From NCBI GenBank assembly GCA_963970005.1, contig CAXAMN010001225.1:390372-454371 (forward strand): a stretch of DNA of 64,000 nucleotides, read 5' to 3'. The notes beneath the pieces were generated by a model. It did not search any database. It was not told where the DNA came from and saw only the letters and a list, made by a program, of their open reading frames with translations. The stretch is from Durusdinium trenchii (lineage: Eukaryota > Sar > Dinophyceae > Suessiales > Symbiodiniaceae). A program made the translations under genes and the position numbers. Shown here in pieces: positions 1 to 12,809 of the stretch (positions are counted from its first letter, which is position 1; the number at the start of each line of letters is the position of its first letter).

Positions 1-1445
1 GAGCAAGCATCCAATACCAGAACATCTATGCAAGCTCCTGAATCTCCAAAGAAGTGTCTATACAGCTCAGGGTCAAGTCGGGGAGTGTGATCATATTGAC
101 AATCAAACCTGGCACCGCTCACTTTTGCATGTTTTTGCCCACTCGCTCACGGCAGGCTCGGCTTTTGTGCCGAAGCAACGTCCTGACTGACAAAACACGG
201 TGCCATATACTGGCAAAAAACACGTTGCAAAACATGACGTCTCACTTGAAAACACCCTCCAAAACATGGACCGCATGGGTTATGATGATTGTCTTCGCTG
301 TATTTAATCTCTGCATATCAAGCAGTGCGTTCAACAATGGTGTGGTAAAGGCCAATGGTTCGCAAACATTTGTGGCTCTGTTTCTCGGCCTGAGGGGCAT
401 GTGTAATTTTCGGAACTTGACATCGAAGCATGGATTGCCAGTTGATGCCACATTGGGAACAAAAAAGTGCCAGTTGATTGCCAGTTGATGATGGTTAGGA
501 AAGGCCTTTCTCAAAAATAGTGATAATATGTGTTTACCGACTGCTACAGGTTATAGGATAGACCCACGGTATGACCCTTCCTATCAGTCACCAGGCTTCA
601 TGCTTTCAACCGGCCTGTCGGACAAACACCAATTAACCTACACATCCTTAACCTGAACATCAAATACCTAATCCAGCTCATGTCAAGTCCCGGTCCCAGG
701 ACAGTGGGTGGGAGCACCACCTATGAGGCTGGAGACCTTGAGCGACATTGCGCCCGTTCCAGCGCCCGTTCCAAAAGGCCCGGACGTCTCTACAGGTATG
801 AGCCACAAGAACTTGCCCCTCATGCTGACTAGCTGAGGCTTTTTTCGGGCCCTGAATCCCAGCTACATGGATCCATGCCTGACTGAAGCTCAGCTTACTC
901 TTTGCATATTCGACATGGCTCAGGGTCAACGCTTCCTTGAAGCTTCTAGCCAATTCCAGATTCATAGACCTTCCTCTTGGAGACGCGACATGAGGCTCCG
1001 TCCAATTGTTTCGAAAACGGAACACCCACCCACCACACTAGATTGACACGCCAATAATTTCATCTCCCCGCAGCAATGCGGGCACAAAGGCATAAAGAGG
1101 TAAGCTAAAACAAACAGCAGCTGAGCAGATTACTTAACCCCCACTTTGCAAACAAAGACTGTGCACACACACACCTATATGAATGTAAACACATACAAAC
1201 ATATAATTTTAGAAAATCGTGCCCATACATTCACATCTGACCTACTCATTGAAGTGTAGTGTCAAACACTGTATAGCGCTTTGCAAAACAAATGCCATGC
1301 GTAAAAACGGGTTTCTACTGACACAACTGATTGTAATTACATACATAATACTCTATTTCACACCAATTGTGTCTAAACGTTCCAAAACATATTACGTATA
1401 CAGAAGACAAGAACACACAAACAACAAAAAAACACACTTTTTGAT

Positions 1446-1475
1446 GACACCAAAACCTATTTTAGTTTTGGTGTC
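1446..1475. repeat. 11-bp perfect inverted repeat
   Basis: GACACCAAAAC (1446-1456) and GTTTTGGTGTC (1465-1475) are perfect reverse complements around an 8-base loop. A 16-bp perfect palindrome, AACCAAAGCTTTGGTT, lies at 1779-1794. Related CCAAAR/YTTTGG words recur between 1.4 and 1.9 kb, so the region may be a decayed palindromic (MITE-like) repeat. Confidence 0.6.
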
Positions 1476-4400
1476 CACCCCCCACCAAAAAATAACATAC
1501 CAGGGAAACCGGACAAAAACAAAGCGCACACTGTTTTTTGCTCTTCAATTCTGACCTTAAGAATTCAAACGCCATCCGGGAACACCAAAGAGAAAACTAA
1601 ATGCACCAGACATTTTGGTGAGACCAAACGTTTTGGACCGAGTCAAACGGTCTTTTAGTTAGTTTTAGTTTTCACCGAGGCTTGGTTTCGGTCTGCGCCA
1701 CCCCTCCACACCCAGAAACAAACACCCTGTCATAGAAAAACATAAGAAAACACATCACAAAATAAAACTGTTTGGTGAAACCAAAGCTTTGGTTGTTACA
1801 TGTTGACTCTTTGGTGTGCATACCTCCCTTGGGGTAAACCCAACAAAACACACGGTCCTATTTTTGCTTTTCAGTTGGCTGAAGCCCCCTCAAAAGGAAC
1901 AACATTTGGAGAAAAACAAGATAAAACTGAAAAAAAAAAAACGAAACACACAAAAATCATCAGATCTGTTACACCCACCATTCACTACCTCTTCCTTCCT
2001 TTACTGAATTGTGCATCCCGCTGTTTTTCCTTTCCGGCGCTCGCAAAGAGAAGTGGCTGGGGTTGGCATTGTCCCCCCCGCCAGGACCGTCGACGTATCC
2101 TCATCTTGTTCCATCTCTCAGTGCTCAATATCCTTCAGTTTCTTCCCTTGGTTACCTCTCCCTGTTCTCAATGGTACTACTTTGTCAAGTAGCCTTTTTG
2201 CTTCATGCATGTTGAGCTCCTGAGTGTCAAAAAGAACAGAAGCGAAAAGACAAGCCATTGAAGAATAGCAGGAACTGAAAGAGAAACAACAGCTTTTGAA
2301 ACAACATTGGCGAATTCGAAGCAGGAAGGGCTTGGAAAGAGCATGCAACCATTCAATTGGAGCGGCTCAAGAAAAAACACATTGACGACTAGGAAGAGTC
2401 AGTCAAGAAAATAGGGGAAACATTGAAGAACTGAGCTGAGTGTACAACTGGGAAGAGCTTAATAACAGGGAGGGGGGTCCTCTTGGCAAGCTCTGTTCAT
2501 GTTGATTTGTTTCTGTTCATGCTTTGTCAGAAATAACAATGTTAAAACACACAAAAAACATAGGCAACAAATTGGCAATCTATTGGACGTCAAACTTGTG
2601 AATAATAGTAGTCGTATTGTAATTAAGATACTTAGCGCGATCAGTCGTGCAATCAATTTAACAAGGAACACACTGAATAACGATAAGAAAATAACAACAC
2701 AAACCCGTTTTGGGCGATCGCAGGTTTTCTCAAAACCGATCGAGGATCAAACAAACTAAACCGATCGAAGGGAGCAACACATGGATACAAACGATATCAA
2801 TCGAATGCTATACATTTCTTGGATACAGCGTGGAACCACAACACACAACAAACAATGCTAGATGAGAGATGCGGCAAATCAACTTCTATAGCCCGAGCAT
2901 ACGGAATAGTAAAGTGAGGAGGAGAAACCAAGCACTGCTAGAACACAATTAGCAAGACGGAACAAGGTAACTGAACAAACAAACCAAGTATATAACACAG
3001 TGTAGAGCAGCAAATCAAAATGTCCAAACGTTAGCAGTACAAGTAACATTTACAGGATTTCTCCAATCTACGGACCATCCAGCTCGTCCAGTTGGATGTG
3101 CAATTGGTCCTGCTCTGATTGTGTGTTTGGTTGTTTTGCTTCTCTGCTGCAATCCGTTCAATATCTGAATTCATGCTGAGCTCTTGCTAAACAAACACTA
3201 CTGAGAATCAAACACATGATTATATATAATATATATCATGAATCTATTTTGCTCTTGGTGTGCCAGTTCCACGGGTTCGATGGTCACACTTTGGTCTCTC
3301 TGACACTTTGGTGCACTGCGGCCAAAGAAACTGCGTCTGAGGAGTGGAAAGTGAGAGTAGTCATAAGACATCTATACACATTTAGGGTGTTTTCACATAA
3401 TAGAGTACACATGTGAGTTGTTCTTGCGACATTATGGCAAAACATGGTGTGCTCACTGTTAGGCAGCAAACACCTATTATTACAACATAATGACAAGTGG
3501 CTACACATGGTTATGCAATTGCTCACGTTGATGTGGCACATTTGTTTTGCAAATATGGAACCTTTCTTTGAGTCTGAGCACTTTATCATACTTCTGACCG
3601 TTCCTTGTTGCAGTCCAAAATGAGTCTTTGTCGTGGTGAGATGTCCCACACACACACACATGGCTGAGCTTCCAATCGATGAGGACCCATAACACACCTC
3701 ACTTGCTGAGGCTTTGCATTTTCCGACTCCGGATCCAAGGCCTTGAGTAAGGAGCGGACATGATGACATGTGCTTGGACCAAATCATATCCATCAAATGC
3801 CATCAAATGCCATGGGACTTTGGCCTGCTATGAACTCCACGCATGCCCGTACATAGTAAACCACTTGTAACCTGAATCTACGTCAGCCTGCTCTGCTCCA
3901 ATGCTCCTAAAGCTCAGGGTTCAGCGTCCGCCCTCTAGTTATGATCCTCTAGTTGTTGTGGGTATTTGGTGGTCAAACTTTGGCTGATCAAAGTGTTTCT
4001 AAGGGTCGGGTCGGGGTTGCTCATTGTCCTCCTTCGCTCAGGGCCGTCAGAAGCTGGCGTGCTCGCCGGGAACGGCGGCGCGCGCCGCGGGCGACGAGGC
4101 CACGGCGCCGGGGCGGCCCTCTAGGCCTTGGCTCAAATCCATTGGCCCCATGAGCGACATCAGAATTGCTTCCTCAAAGCCACGGGCGCGAGAGCAAACG
4201 GAATGAATCACCCGTGACGAAACCGATTGATACTGTAGATGCGAAAGCAGGGCCAACTCTTGTAGCCATGGTGGGGAACAGAATGGGGTATGTTATTTGA
4301 AGCGTTTGAAGTCCATTTATCCAGAGTACCAGCATGCCCTGGCAAGGCTCAAGGGGATTGCCACTTGCGTTGGTCACTGTAGTGGTTGAACCTCCTACTG

Positions 4401-4825
4401 AAAAGCTCAAAGGCGCATAGAAAGAACCAGCGGTGCGCCCTTAGTGGGCCAGTGGGGCTCGATGTTCCGAAAGCCAACTGGATGAAACAGCAAGATCTCT
4501 TCGAAGTCAGTTGATCGAAAACAGGAAATTGCTTGCCCTCGCTGCTTGCCCTCGCTCTCATCACTTGCAAGCAACGCACTCGAGAAAACAACATTAGCCT
4601 ACTCAAGACTAAAATAAAAACAGTAAGGCCATGAGCTGTCTGTGACACGCATGGTGGTTTGTGGGACCAATCAATTCCAGCTCGATGTACTGTCATCTCA
4701 CCATCTCACGTTTCTGATGCCAGCTTATCGCATCTTAGCTTGTCTGGTTCTTAAGCTTGGCCCTCTGCTCTCTCACCTGTGTTATTAGGGAATGTCCTGG
4801 GGCAAATGGAAACGCGTGTTGAATA

Positions 4826-4858
4826 TATATATATATGTATATATATATATGTATATAG
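4826..4858. repeat. AT microsatellite
   Basis: Two runs of alternating TA separated by TGTA. A simple repeat; no associated gene is seen. Confidence 0.9.
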
Positions 4859-7800
4859 AGCTTGTTTGAGAAGCAAACGAGTAAGCACAAAACAAACACA
4901 AACCGCTTAAGTCATACTGTCTCTGGTGAACACCCTGACTGGTCCAGCTGGTTCCGCATCCAAAGGGTCAATGTGTTGTTTTTGTTATCGGAAGTGAAGT
5001 CATTGTGTGTTTGACTGACGCTAACGCCCCTAGTGAAACTGGTCCTACCATTTACTTTTTTTAATAGAGTTGATGAGAATTATATGGTAATGTTGATGCA
5101 TACTGATTCATAAAGCCCCAACCGTAAAAAACACATTCCAGTATTGACATCTTTATGAATCAACATGACAGCCCAATGGATGGAACACATTCCCCCCATA
5201 CAAATGATTTCCAGTGCCCAGGTGCTTGAACGGCCAGCTCATCAGCATCTTGGCCTGATTCCGGTGTTTTCTCGGATGGCATCCCGCGTGACACACTTGG
5301 CCTGGGGGAAACCACGGCGCGGTGTTCCACAGTCGCGCCAAAGCATGACTTTTTCAGCAATGCTGGATGAATTTGGAGCCACCAATGGCATTTGACCAGC
5401 GCCTTGCCAATACAAATATGACTGAAATATCTCTTTTGGCGCGGACAGTCCGTATTTAAGGTGAGTTGGGTCTCAATTTCGCGCGTGCGTCTTTCCCTGA
5501 GGAATGGCCGTCGGCCTTGTCGTCGTGCGGTCGCCCAGTCTCATCCGGTCCCCATTTGGCCACTGTAGGAGCATGGGAATAACACTAAGCTGACCAGGCT
5601 GACCACGCTGACTCCTGGGCACCTGTCGCATTTTCCCAGGCCCAAGCAGTTTAACAGTTACTAAACATTATAATATATATTATATTAAAACGCGCGGGTG
5701 ATAAGTGACTGTCCCTGACTGGCCATGCAAAATGGACTTCCTCATTCGACTGGGGCTGCTCCACATCGATGATGCCAGAAGCGGTACAAGTAAGAAGAAT
5801 GACTGAAACTCTCTTCGTGTTGAAGTATGTCTGGTGATTGAAATTCAGTGCCTTGCAGGGTTCTAAAGGGAAAGGGTGTTCGCTTTGGAACCTTCAAGAA
5901 GAATCATAATTGTCCTGGTGGTGCATCCAAAACGCACCAAACGCCGCTGTATGAAAACGTAGGCATCTTAAAACAGGCCAACACATCTCAGGAGGCCAAC
6001 AAGTGCAATAGAACAAGAAGACATCTTGATGCATGAGCATCCCTGTATTCACTGAGTCCGACCAAATCACTTAAGGCCAAGCTTGGAGACCTGAAAGAAT
6101 GAAAGAAACACCGGTCGCCCCTTCCACGGTGTTTCACCACGCCCATTGCCGCAGTGTTTCACTCCACCGACCCCGCGCCGTCCCGTCCGGGTGCCTTCAA
6201 GGTCCACCTCTTCGGGTCGGATGTCCTGGATGGCCATCGGCTGGGCCGAGGCGGTTGAGGCGTTCACCCGATGAGGCGGCCTCGCGCCCGGTGGGTTTTC
6301 TGGAAGGTTTGGGGGTCCCGCGGTCGACCTCTTAGGACTTGGCCACTACGCTGGTGTTGAAGGACTCGGCCACAAACCTTGGTGTGATGGTTAACAACTA
6401 AGGGACTAAACAAATGGGTCAAATCAAAAGGCAACCAGGTGCATGGACTCCAAACCTCCATGGTGACAAAGTGAAGCAGAAAAGAAGACACCTGCGCCCG
6501 GCGCAAATATAACACATACAGTAACAGGTAATCAAATAATTCTCCGCCAAACCCTCCGCGAGGAGCCGCAGTGCAAACCCAAAAGAGCAAGGCGTGTCCA
6601 GTGGGCCCTCAACATGTAAGATTTAAACCTGTTTCAGGAGAAAACCAGGCGTTGTTAGGAATTTGTTCTCTGCAAATCTCGGGTGCTTCTCCTCAGAAAG
6701 CATCCTGACTGAGCGCATTTTGCGGTTAAACTTGATTCAACACAATTCTTAAGAACATACATTTGGAAATTTCAGGAACAATTACAGGATTCCAAGAAAG
6801 GGATGGGAAACAGGAACATGCGCCGTCCTCAAAGCCTCTTGAAGCTTCTGGTGCAGGTAGCTCGCCGGCAAGGCCTGGCGAGGAAAGGCATGCCCTGCTT
6901 TGTGTTCAACTGAAGTCGTAATAGTCGTAGCCCTTCGGCAAAACTCTTGGCTCAAATCCAAGAGAAGTGGTGGTTTATAACATGGAACTCTGCCTGAACA
7001 AAAATGTGATTTTATTGAATGTTGATGATGTTGCCTGTGTTGTTCTACTGATCCCTCTCCCCGAACTTGTTTCAGAGGAGCGCGGTAGCCAATGTACAGA
7101 AACTGAACCCGTCCTTGAGGGACAACCATTCACCAGTTGGGAATTTGTGGGATTGGGCAGAATGCATATGAATCTATGGATATGCATGTAAAACAATAAT
7201 AAAAAGCATAATTCATAGCAATAGCTAGTCGTATGATGTCGTATGCAGTCATTTTATCACATTAGAGACGGAGTTGAGAAAGGCGTCGGTGCAAGCACAT
7301 GTTCCGGACATGCTCATCATAAGGCAATCGCGCACCGTGGCCAGGTCAACAGAAGCAGAGTAAAGAACGGCAATCTCGGAACCAACTGCGCTACTGTTGA
7401 TGGAAGAATTCCGCCACCACCTCAGGTACGAGATACACCCAATGATTGACAGTCTTTTGGGGTCTCCAGGTGGTGCTGTTTCATCAGTCGTTGAGTTTTG
7501 GGGTAGGCCCGGCAGGCCAAACGAAAACGATCCCGACGCCGGACCTGCCGGCAAGCAAAGACGCTCCTCGGCAACAGATCCATGCAGACCGGCACGTTCC
7601 GAAATTAATGAGCAAAGCTCTCCATTTCTCCGTAAGAAAAGCTCTCCAGGTTGATATCTGATAGACAAAATTGGTTTTCCTGCACATGATGGAAATTATA
7701 CACCAAAAACACAAAAAAAATACCGCTCCCGCCGCCACCAGGATAATATATCAAAAACATCTTGCCCCAACCCTGCTACTAGTATGTCATAGAGCAAACA

Positions 7801-8419
7801 TCATTGAATCATTCAAAGGCCCTCAATTCAACCCGACGAGGACAAACAACACTGCAATATCTGCAATGGGATGCAATAAGGGCACTTTTTGCTGCGTTGG
7901 AGCATGTGCTCTACAAATCCAATACGTCTTCCTTTCGCAGGCTGCAACGTGAACCACCCATCACTCTACATCGCGGTGCTGACCACCATGTAATCATATA
8001 AATGATGACTTATATGTGCGTATGAGACTCAGTTTGGTTCTGAAATTATGATACTTATGAGAGCGTCATGTCAGGTAAAACATGGTAAAACAACACATTT
8101 GCCGGGCCGTACCCATTTCTCCACTTGTTTGTCTATGTCATGGAAAGAAATCCTCTGCCGCTGCCACCTGCAGCTCACCAACAACTGATACATTGTCCCG
8201 CACGGGGGCGCAAAAAAAGCGCCACGACCATGTGGTCGTTCGACCGTGTGGTCGCTCGCCCGCACGGTCGAGCCGAGAGGCATACAGGAAAATGGAGATC
8301 CCATCAGCCAAATATTGTGGCCTCCGTCCATTTTTGGGTCGTGAAGCGGCGGCACTGGACAGCACGACTCGAACAAACAAAAAGGCAGCTCCGACAAGGG
8401 TGGCCAGGAATTAAGGCCT

Positions 8420-11400
8420 TGTGGCACAGAAATGTCTGATCGTGGGCTAAAAGCAAAGCAGGATGTTCATTGCTTTAACGAGTGCAAGTACTGTCGGAAA
8501 TCCATTCATCATTCTATGAGCCGATCGAGGCCTCTGAGAGTTGTGATCGCCCTCAATGAGGACGATATTCTTGTCTCCCGCATAGATGTCGTAGATGTCG
8601 TGCGTATGGTGCGGATCAATCAGTTCATCATTCACCTCAGGTATGTGGCTCATGATGCCGTCCTCAAGGCCATATGTGCCTAGCCTAGCTCTGAAGACCG
8701 CAGATTGAGTCGGGTTGATCACCCTCTCTGGGGTGCCAAAATCATCCAAAATCCTGTCCAACAGGCGGAACTGGTGTATGATGCTGAACGATGAGAGATG
8801 GTGTCTCCGCTCTTTTGTTCACATGTGCTATGTCTTCCGACCCCTTCTCGCTCGGTGCCGTCCAGATTCGCCGGCGACGAAGAGGGAAGGAATAAAGCAA
8901 GTATGCACATTCCTTGGGGTGGAAGCCAAGCACGAAGCACATGAAGCCAACGCATGTGCTCAGCCCACGTCCCACGGCCATTTGAATGAAGTCAGATGCC
9001 ACCCGTCCTTTCACCATGCATATGTATCACCATGAGTGTTTTTGGGGTCACATGGGTTCACAACTGTGGGAGCCTTCAGATCTGAGCGGCAAGAGAGAAC
9101 GTTGAGCAAAGAGTAAAACGACATAAAACGTAAATATGTTCACAATCTTTCCTGCAAACATGGTGCTTTGGTGCGAGGTGGTCAACTAAAGGGGCAGCGA
9201 CAACAAAAAGAATCAAAAAGACTTGTGGGATTGGCACTGGCGCCGGCGTCTTCGGCGGCACGAAGGGACGGAAGACAGATCGGGATCAGAGCACATAATG
9301 CAACAACTACATGAAACTACTAGCCGCTACAGGTTGGACCAATAGGAAAATACCACTATACTATACAATAATATACTATATACACACATGTAAGAAAATG
9401 AACATTGAAAGCTTGGAAGAAGGAAAGGAATGGAAAGGACATGGTCTGAGCCCTGCGCGAAACTGTTGCCAACACTCAACCTGGACCAACTCTCCTGCTT
9501 CCAATTTCCAATCTCCCGTTTCAAGGCTTGTTTGCCGCACACTACCCACGTACACGCGTGGAATCTTGGGCATCAAAATGTATAAAGTCTAGGCCACGAA
9601 GAAGCGCAGCTTAGAATCTCAATCGGCTTGAGCTTCAAAATGTCCATGCCAGTACCTGAGGACTCACTGGGAATCTGGAATTGTTCGATCATGTCTCGCA
9701 GGGAAGCGACCAATTTAAGAGTTCTGCAACGCAAAGTCGGAAACATCATTTCATGATGTGTCATGACTGTTTTGATCTAGCAGGAGCTCATTTTTTGATC
9801 AGGTCCTATCCCTTCACATCTTACCAATCACCATTGGCCAAGCGTCGCTTCTTTACCGATCTGCGAACCATGCCCATGGCAGCATTCACCATGAAACCCA
9901 GCTTGCATCGGATGGGCATCCGCGCCTCACGTGGTCAGTCATGGAAGAGGAGAATGGAGAATGGAGCTGGATTCCCCTACTTGGCCTGTACCTGGAGATT
10001 CCTCGAACAACTCAGCTCCAACAAATAGCAACTGACTCACTGGCTACTGACTCACTCCTTGATGCAGGATTCCCATCCCCAACAACTACAGGAAACAGTG
10101 GGTCCAACGAATCCTATATGTTCACAAATCCTATGTTCACAACAATTCGCAGCACACACTATACAAACCCCAAATAGATAGAAAATAGATAGAAAAAATA
10201 GAAAAGTAGATCCCCAATAGAACTGTATTGGAAACCGTTTCTATCGATTTGGGGATCACTGACTAAAGAACCTACTAGGACTGTTCTCCTCGGATTACTG
10301 GGCTCAACCGCCGGTGCCCACGGGCGGTGCAATGAGCTCGCCCGACTCGACCGGCTCCTCGACCACCGGACGAGGAGTCGTCGACAAAAGTGACGTCCAG
10401 GTGCAATGAGCTCGCGCACCACCATTTCGAGGCTCGCGAAGGGGCTATCCAAGATCTTGGATGCGGTGCACGTTGGGCGAAGACGTTCGCAGTGAAAGGA
10501 ACATGAGGCGAAGTGAAACGAACGTGAGGCGCAATGGGACCAACAGGCCGAGCAATTTGCTTCCTTTTCATGGTGCTCAATGTTTGGGCCATATCGGCCA
10601 TACCCATGTTGAAGATAACTGAGGCTGCGCTTGGGCACCAAAGCATGGCATAGCCTGGCTAAATAACTCTTTGGAGAAGGGGTACAGTAGTTCCTCACTG
10701 AATCACTCAATTTTAAGGTTGGCTCATATGCTTTAACAGTGCATAGCGGCGTATTTGCCAACTCACCTTTCTGGAAGTAACATAAAGGTGTCCCTCCTTC
10801 CATGAGAGTCCAAACACTGACTACTGAGGGTTAGATGCTTCCCTGACATCTGAGATGGGCACATGTCACATTGACCACACCTCCCCGGCATACCTCGTTT
10901 ATCCCAGTTTTGAGACATGGAAAATACTATGTGCATCGGCGTGTATTATGTAGTTTATAGTTCAGGGAATGGCAAGCAAACACAAACTGCTTTGGGAAGA
11001 GTGCTTTCTTTAAGCAGGGCGCATGACAAGAGCAAGTCGTGGGCAATTGAATGCAACCAGTTCAATTCCTAAAATGAGGCATAAACATAGTCAACTATCA
11101 ACACGTATGACTTCGGTTGTCGATGCACAAAATGGTTAACGGTTTACAGCTATCAACATGAACTATGATTGTCACGTCATTGTCATCCCGTGAGCCCACA
11201 ACTGCATGAATGAAGTCTCAAACCCAGTACTGGTCTATCTCTTCTGGGTTCTGGATCAACACTTCTTTTGGCCCAGCAACCAAAGCGGCGATACTAGGAT
11301 CTCGGTGCCCATGCCTGGGAGTCTTCTCTGCGCGGCTGCAATGGGTGATCCGGTGGCTGGGAACAAAAGAACAATAATAGTCATGATTAATCAAGTATAT

Positions 11401-12806
11401 ATATAATATAACAAGACCTAAGACAACTCAACACCAACTATGGGTGTATAAAACGAGTTGTAGTCAACCACCCAGTAGACCTGCGAGCTGAACTTTCGTA
11501 CCGGTGGGATTCGAATACATAAAGAAGCTCATATACACAATGGAACAATCAAATAGTATAACATATACACAAATTAAAACTAGTATATAAGACATTTAAT
11601 TTGTAAGGACACATCGTTGAATATTGTTTGTAAAGGTCACCCGGCTTGGAACAAATGCCAAGATCAGCTCGATCTTTCATGACGGGAGGTGCCACCAGCC
11701 TGGAAAACGGTCAAAACAACGGCCCATGATAGCTCATGTTCCAAGGTCAAGTGATGTCCAGTCCTTCTTTAGAGATCCTATTTATTCCTATTTGCTCTAT
11801 CCCTACTGGTCCCATGAAGAACTACCTGGACCTTGCTGCCTACGAAATGAAGGCCAGCCAAGCCGCAGTAGAGCGGTAGCCGCCCCCATGGAACGGCCCC
11901 ATAAAGCGATGGTCGAGACCTGACGACGTGGCGCCCCGTCAACAGGGCGACCCTGGCCTGACTACGAACGGAGCGATCGGACGCGAACCGAACGGGGCGA
12001 AACTGGCATCGCTACTAGGAACAAGAAGCTACATCTTCAAAACAGATCAAGGCAGTATGTATACGACCAACACTGTAGCAGGAGAAGAGAACTACAATCC
12101 TGTGTCGCCTGTGGGGTGGCCATGGCAAGCGACCCTCCATGGCAAGCGACACCCGTCTCCCGTCGAACGCTGCCTCACCCGTCTCCCTGAGGTACTTGAT
12201 CACCTCCTGCACATCATCCTCGGCAAGCGGCCAAACAAATGCGGACAAACACGAGTCCGTTGGAAGAACTGCCACACCGAGCCAGGGTTGAAATGGTTTG
12301 AAGAATCAGCTCATACTGTTATGACCTCCCAGTGCTGCTATGTCTATTCCAACTTAAAATACTATTAGGAATTCAATAGGATCAAAAATGGATTTGGAAA
12401 TAGAAACCACATATGGCTGGAACGTGGAATGGGAAACTGTCGCCGTTTTTACGCTCCAATCACACATTCCTTTCTCCCTGCCCCTGGGGTTCCAGCTCTC
12501 TCATGGTAACCCAGGGTGATGTAGTCACCTGAATCTCAAAGCTCAACGACCTTTCCGAACAGCAGCTGCATTACTTGAAGAACATCTTTCCGTGAAGCCA
12601 TTGCCCTGGCGAGCTCAACATCTGAAGATAAGTAGAAACCAAAGAGCTACACCATACCGGCCAATAACCCAAATCGCATTGAACATATGCATCACCGGTC
12701 TATAGGCTTCCAACGTGAACATCCCACGGTTCTGAGTCTGGCCTTCAGATTGGCCACATCCAGCAAAGTCGAAGGCAAAAAGTGTGATCCCCCGCATCAG
12801 GACCTC
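8420..12806 (-). CDS. Alpha/beta-hydrolase (serine aminopeptidase S33-like), multi-exon
   Basis: Seven minus-strand segments in correct order match a serine hydrolase fold. They are: 12806-12743 (LFAFDFAGCGQSEG, the strand before the oxyanion region); 12231-12178 (AEDDVQEVIKYLRETG); 11919-11866 (STIALWGRSMGAATALL, nucleophile elbow GRSMG, Ser nucleophile); 10461-10399 (ILDSPFASLEMVVRELI); 9927-9831 (AAMGMVRRSVKK); 9655-9614 (GMDILKLKPIE); and 8637-8517 (NDELIDPHHTHDIYDIYAGD, then EGDHNSQRP, carrying the catalytic Asp and His). The full Ser-Asp-His triad is therefore present. The family cleaves esters, amides or peptides; the substrate cannot be told. The N-terminal exon with the HG oxyanion motif and the last exon were not found. 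Several junctions look like GC-AG introns, e.g. after GCGQSEG. Confidence is high for the fold and moderate for exon edges. Confidence 0.8.
10326..10415. repeat. Direct repeat spanning a hydrolase exon edge
   Basis: GGTGCAATGAGCTCGC occurs at 10326-10341 and again at 10400-10415. The second copy encodes the ELIAP end of a hydrolase exon on the minus strand. The first copy lies just downstream in gene sense. A local duplication at the splice donor could create an alternative donor. Confidence 0.6.
12007..12032 (+). repeat. Dispersed repeat, TCGCTACTAGGARCAAGAA family, copy 1
   Basis: It contains TCGCTACTAGGAACAAGAAG. Related copies lie at 29422-29446 (one base different in the core) and, on the opposite strand and iterated, at 38302-38362. 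It lies in an intron of the hydrolase gene. Confidence 0.65.
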
Positions 12807-12809
12807 AAA

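Larger units (their letters stand above)
1..8430. other. Intergenic, no convincing gene
   Basis: I see no exon here that I would defend. The stretch is AT-richer than the rest and has short palindromes (1.4-1.8 kb), an AT microsatellite near 4.83-4.86 kb, and scattered short open frames on both strands. The best weak exon candidates are on the minus strand: 5.16-5.34 kb (GMPSEKTPESGQDADELAVQ), 6.07-6.27 kb, and 7.30-7.66 kb. The last could be a 3' exon of the hydrolase gene that ends near 8.4 kb. None has a recognisable domain. Confidence 0.5.

Noticed and set aside
1219-2223. Small plus-strand ORFs
   Set aside because: AT-rich, Lys/Thr-dominated and overlapping in several frames; consistent with chance.
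6920-6965. Possible complete dinoflagellate spliced-leader copy
   Set aside because: Only fragments (GTAGCCC and TTGGCTCAA) occur, separated by unrelated bases. No contiguous 22-nt match was seen anywhere.
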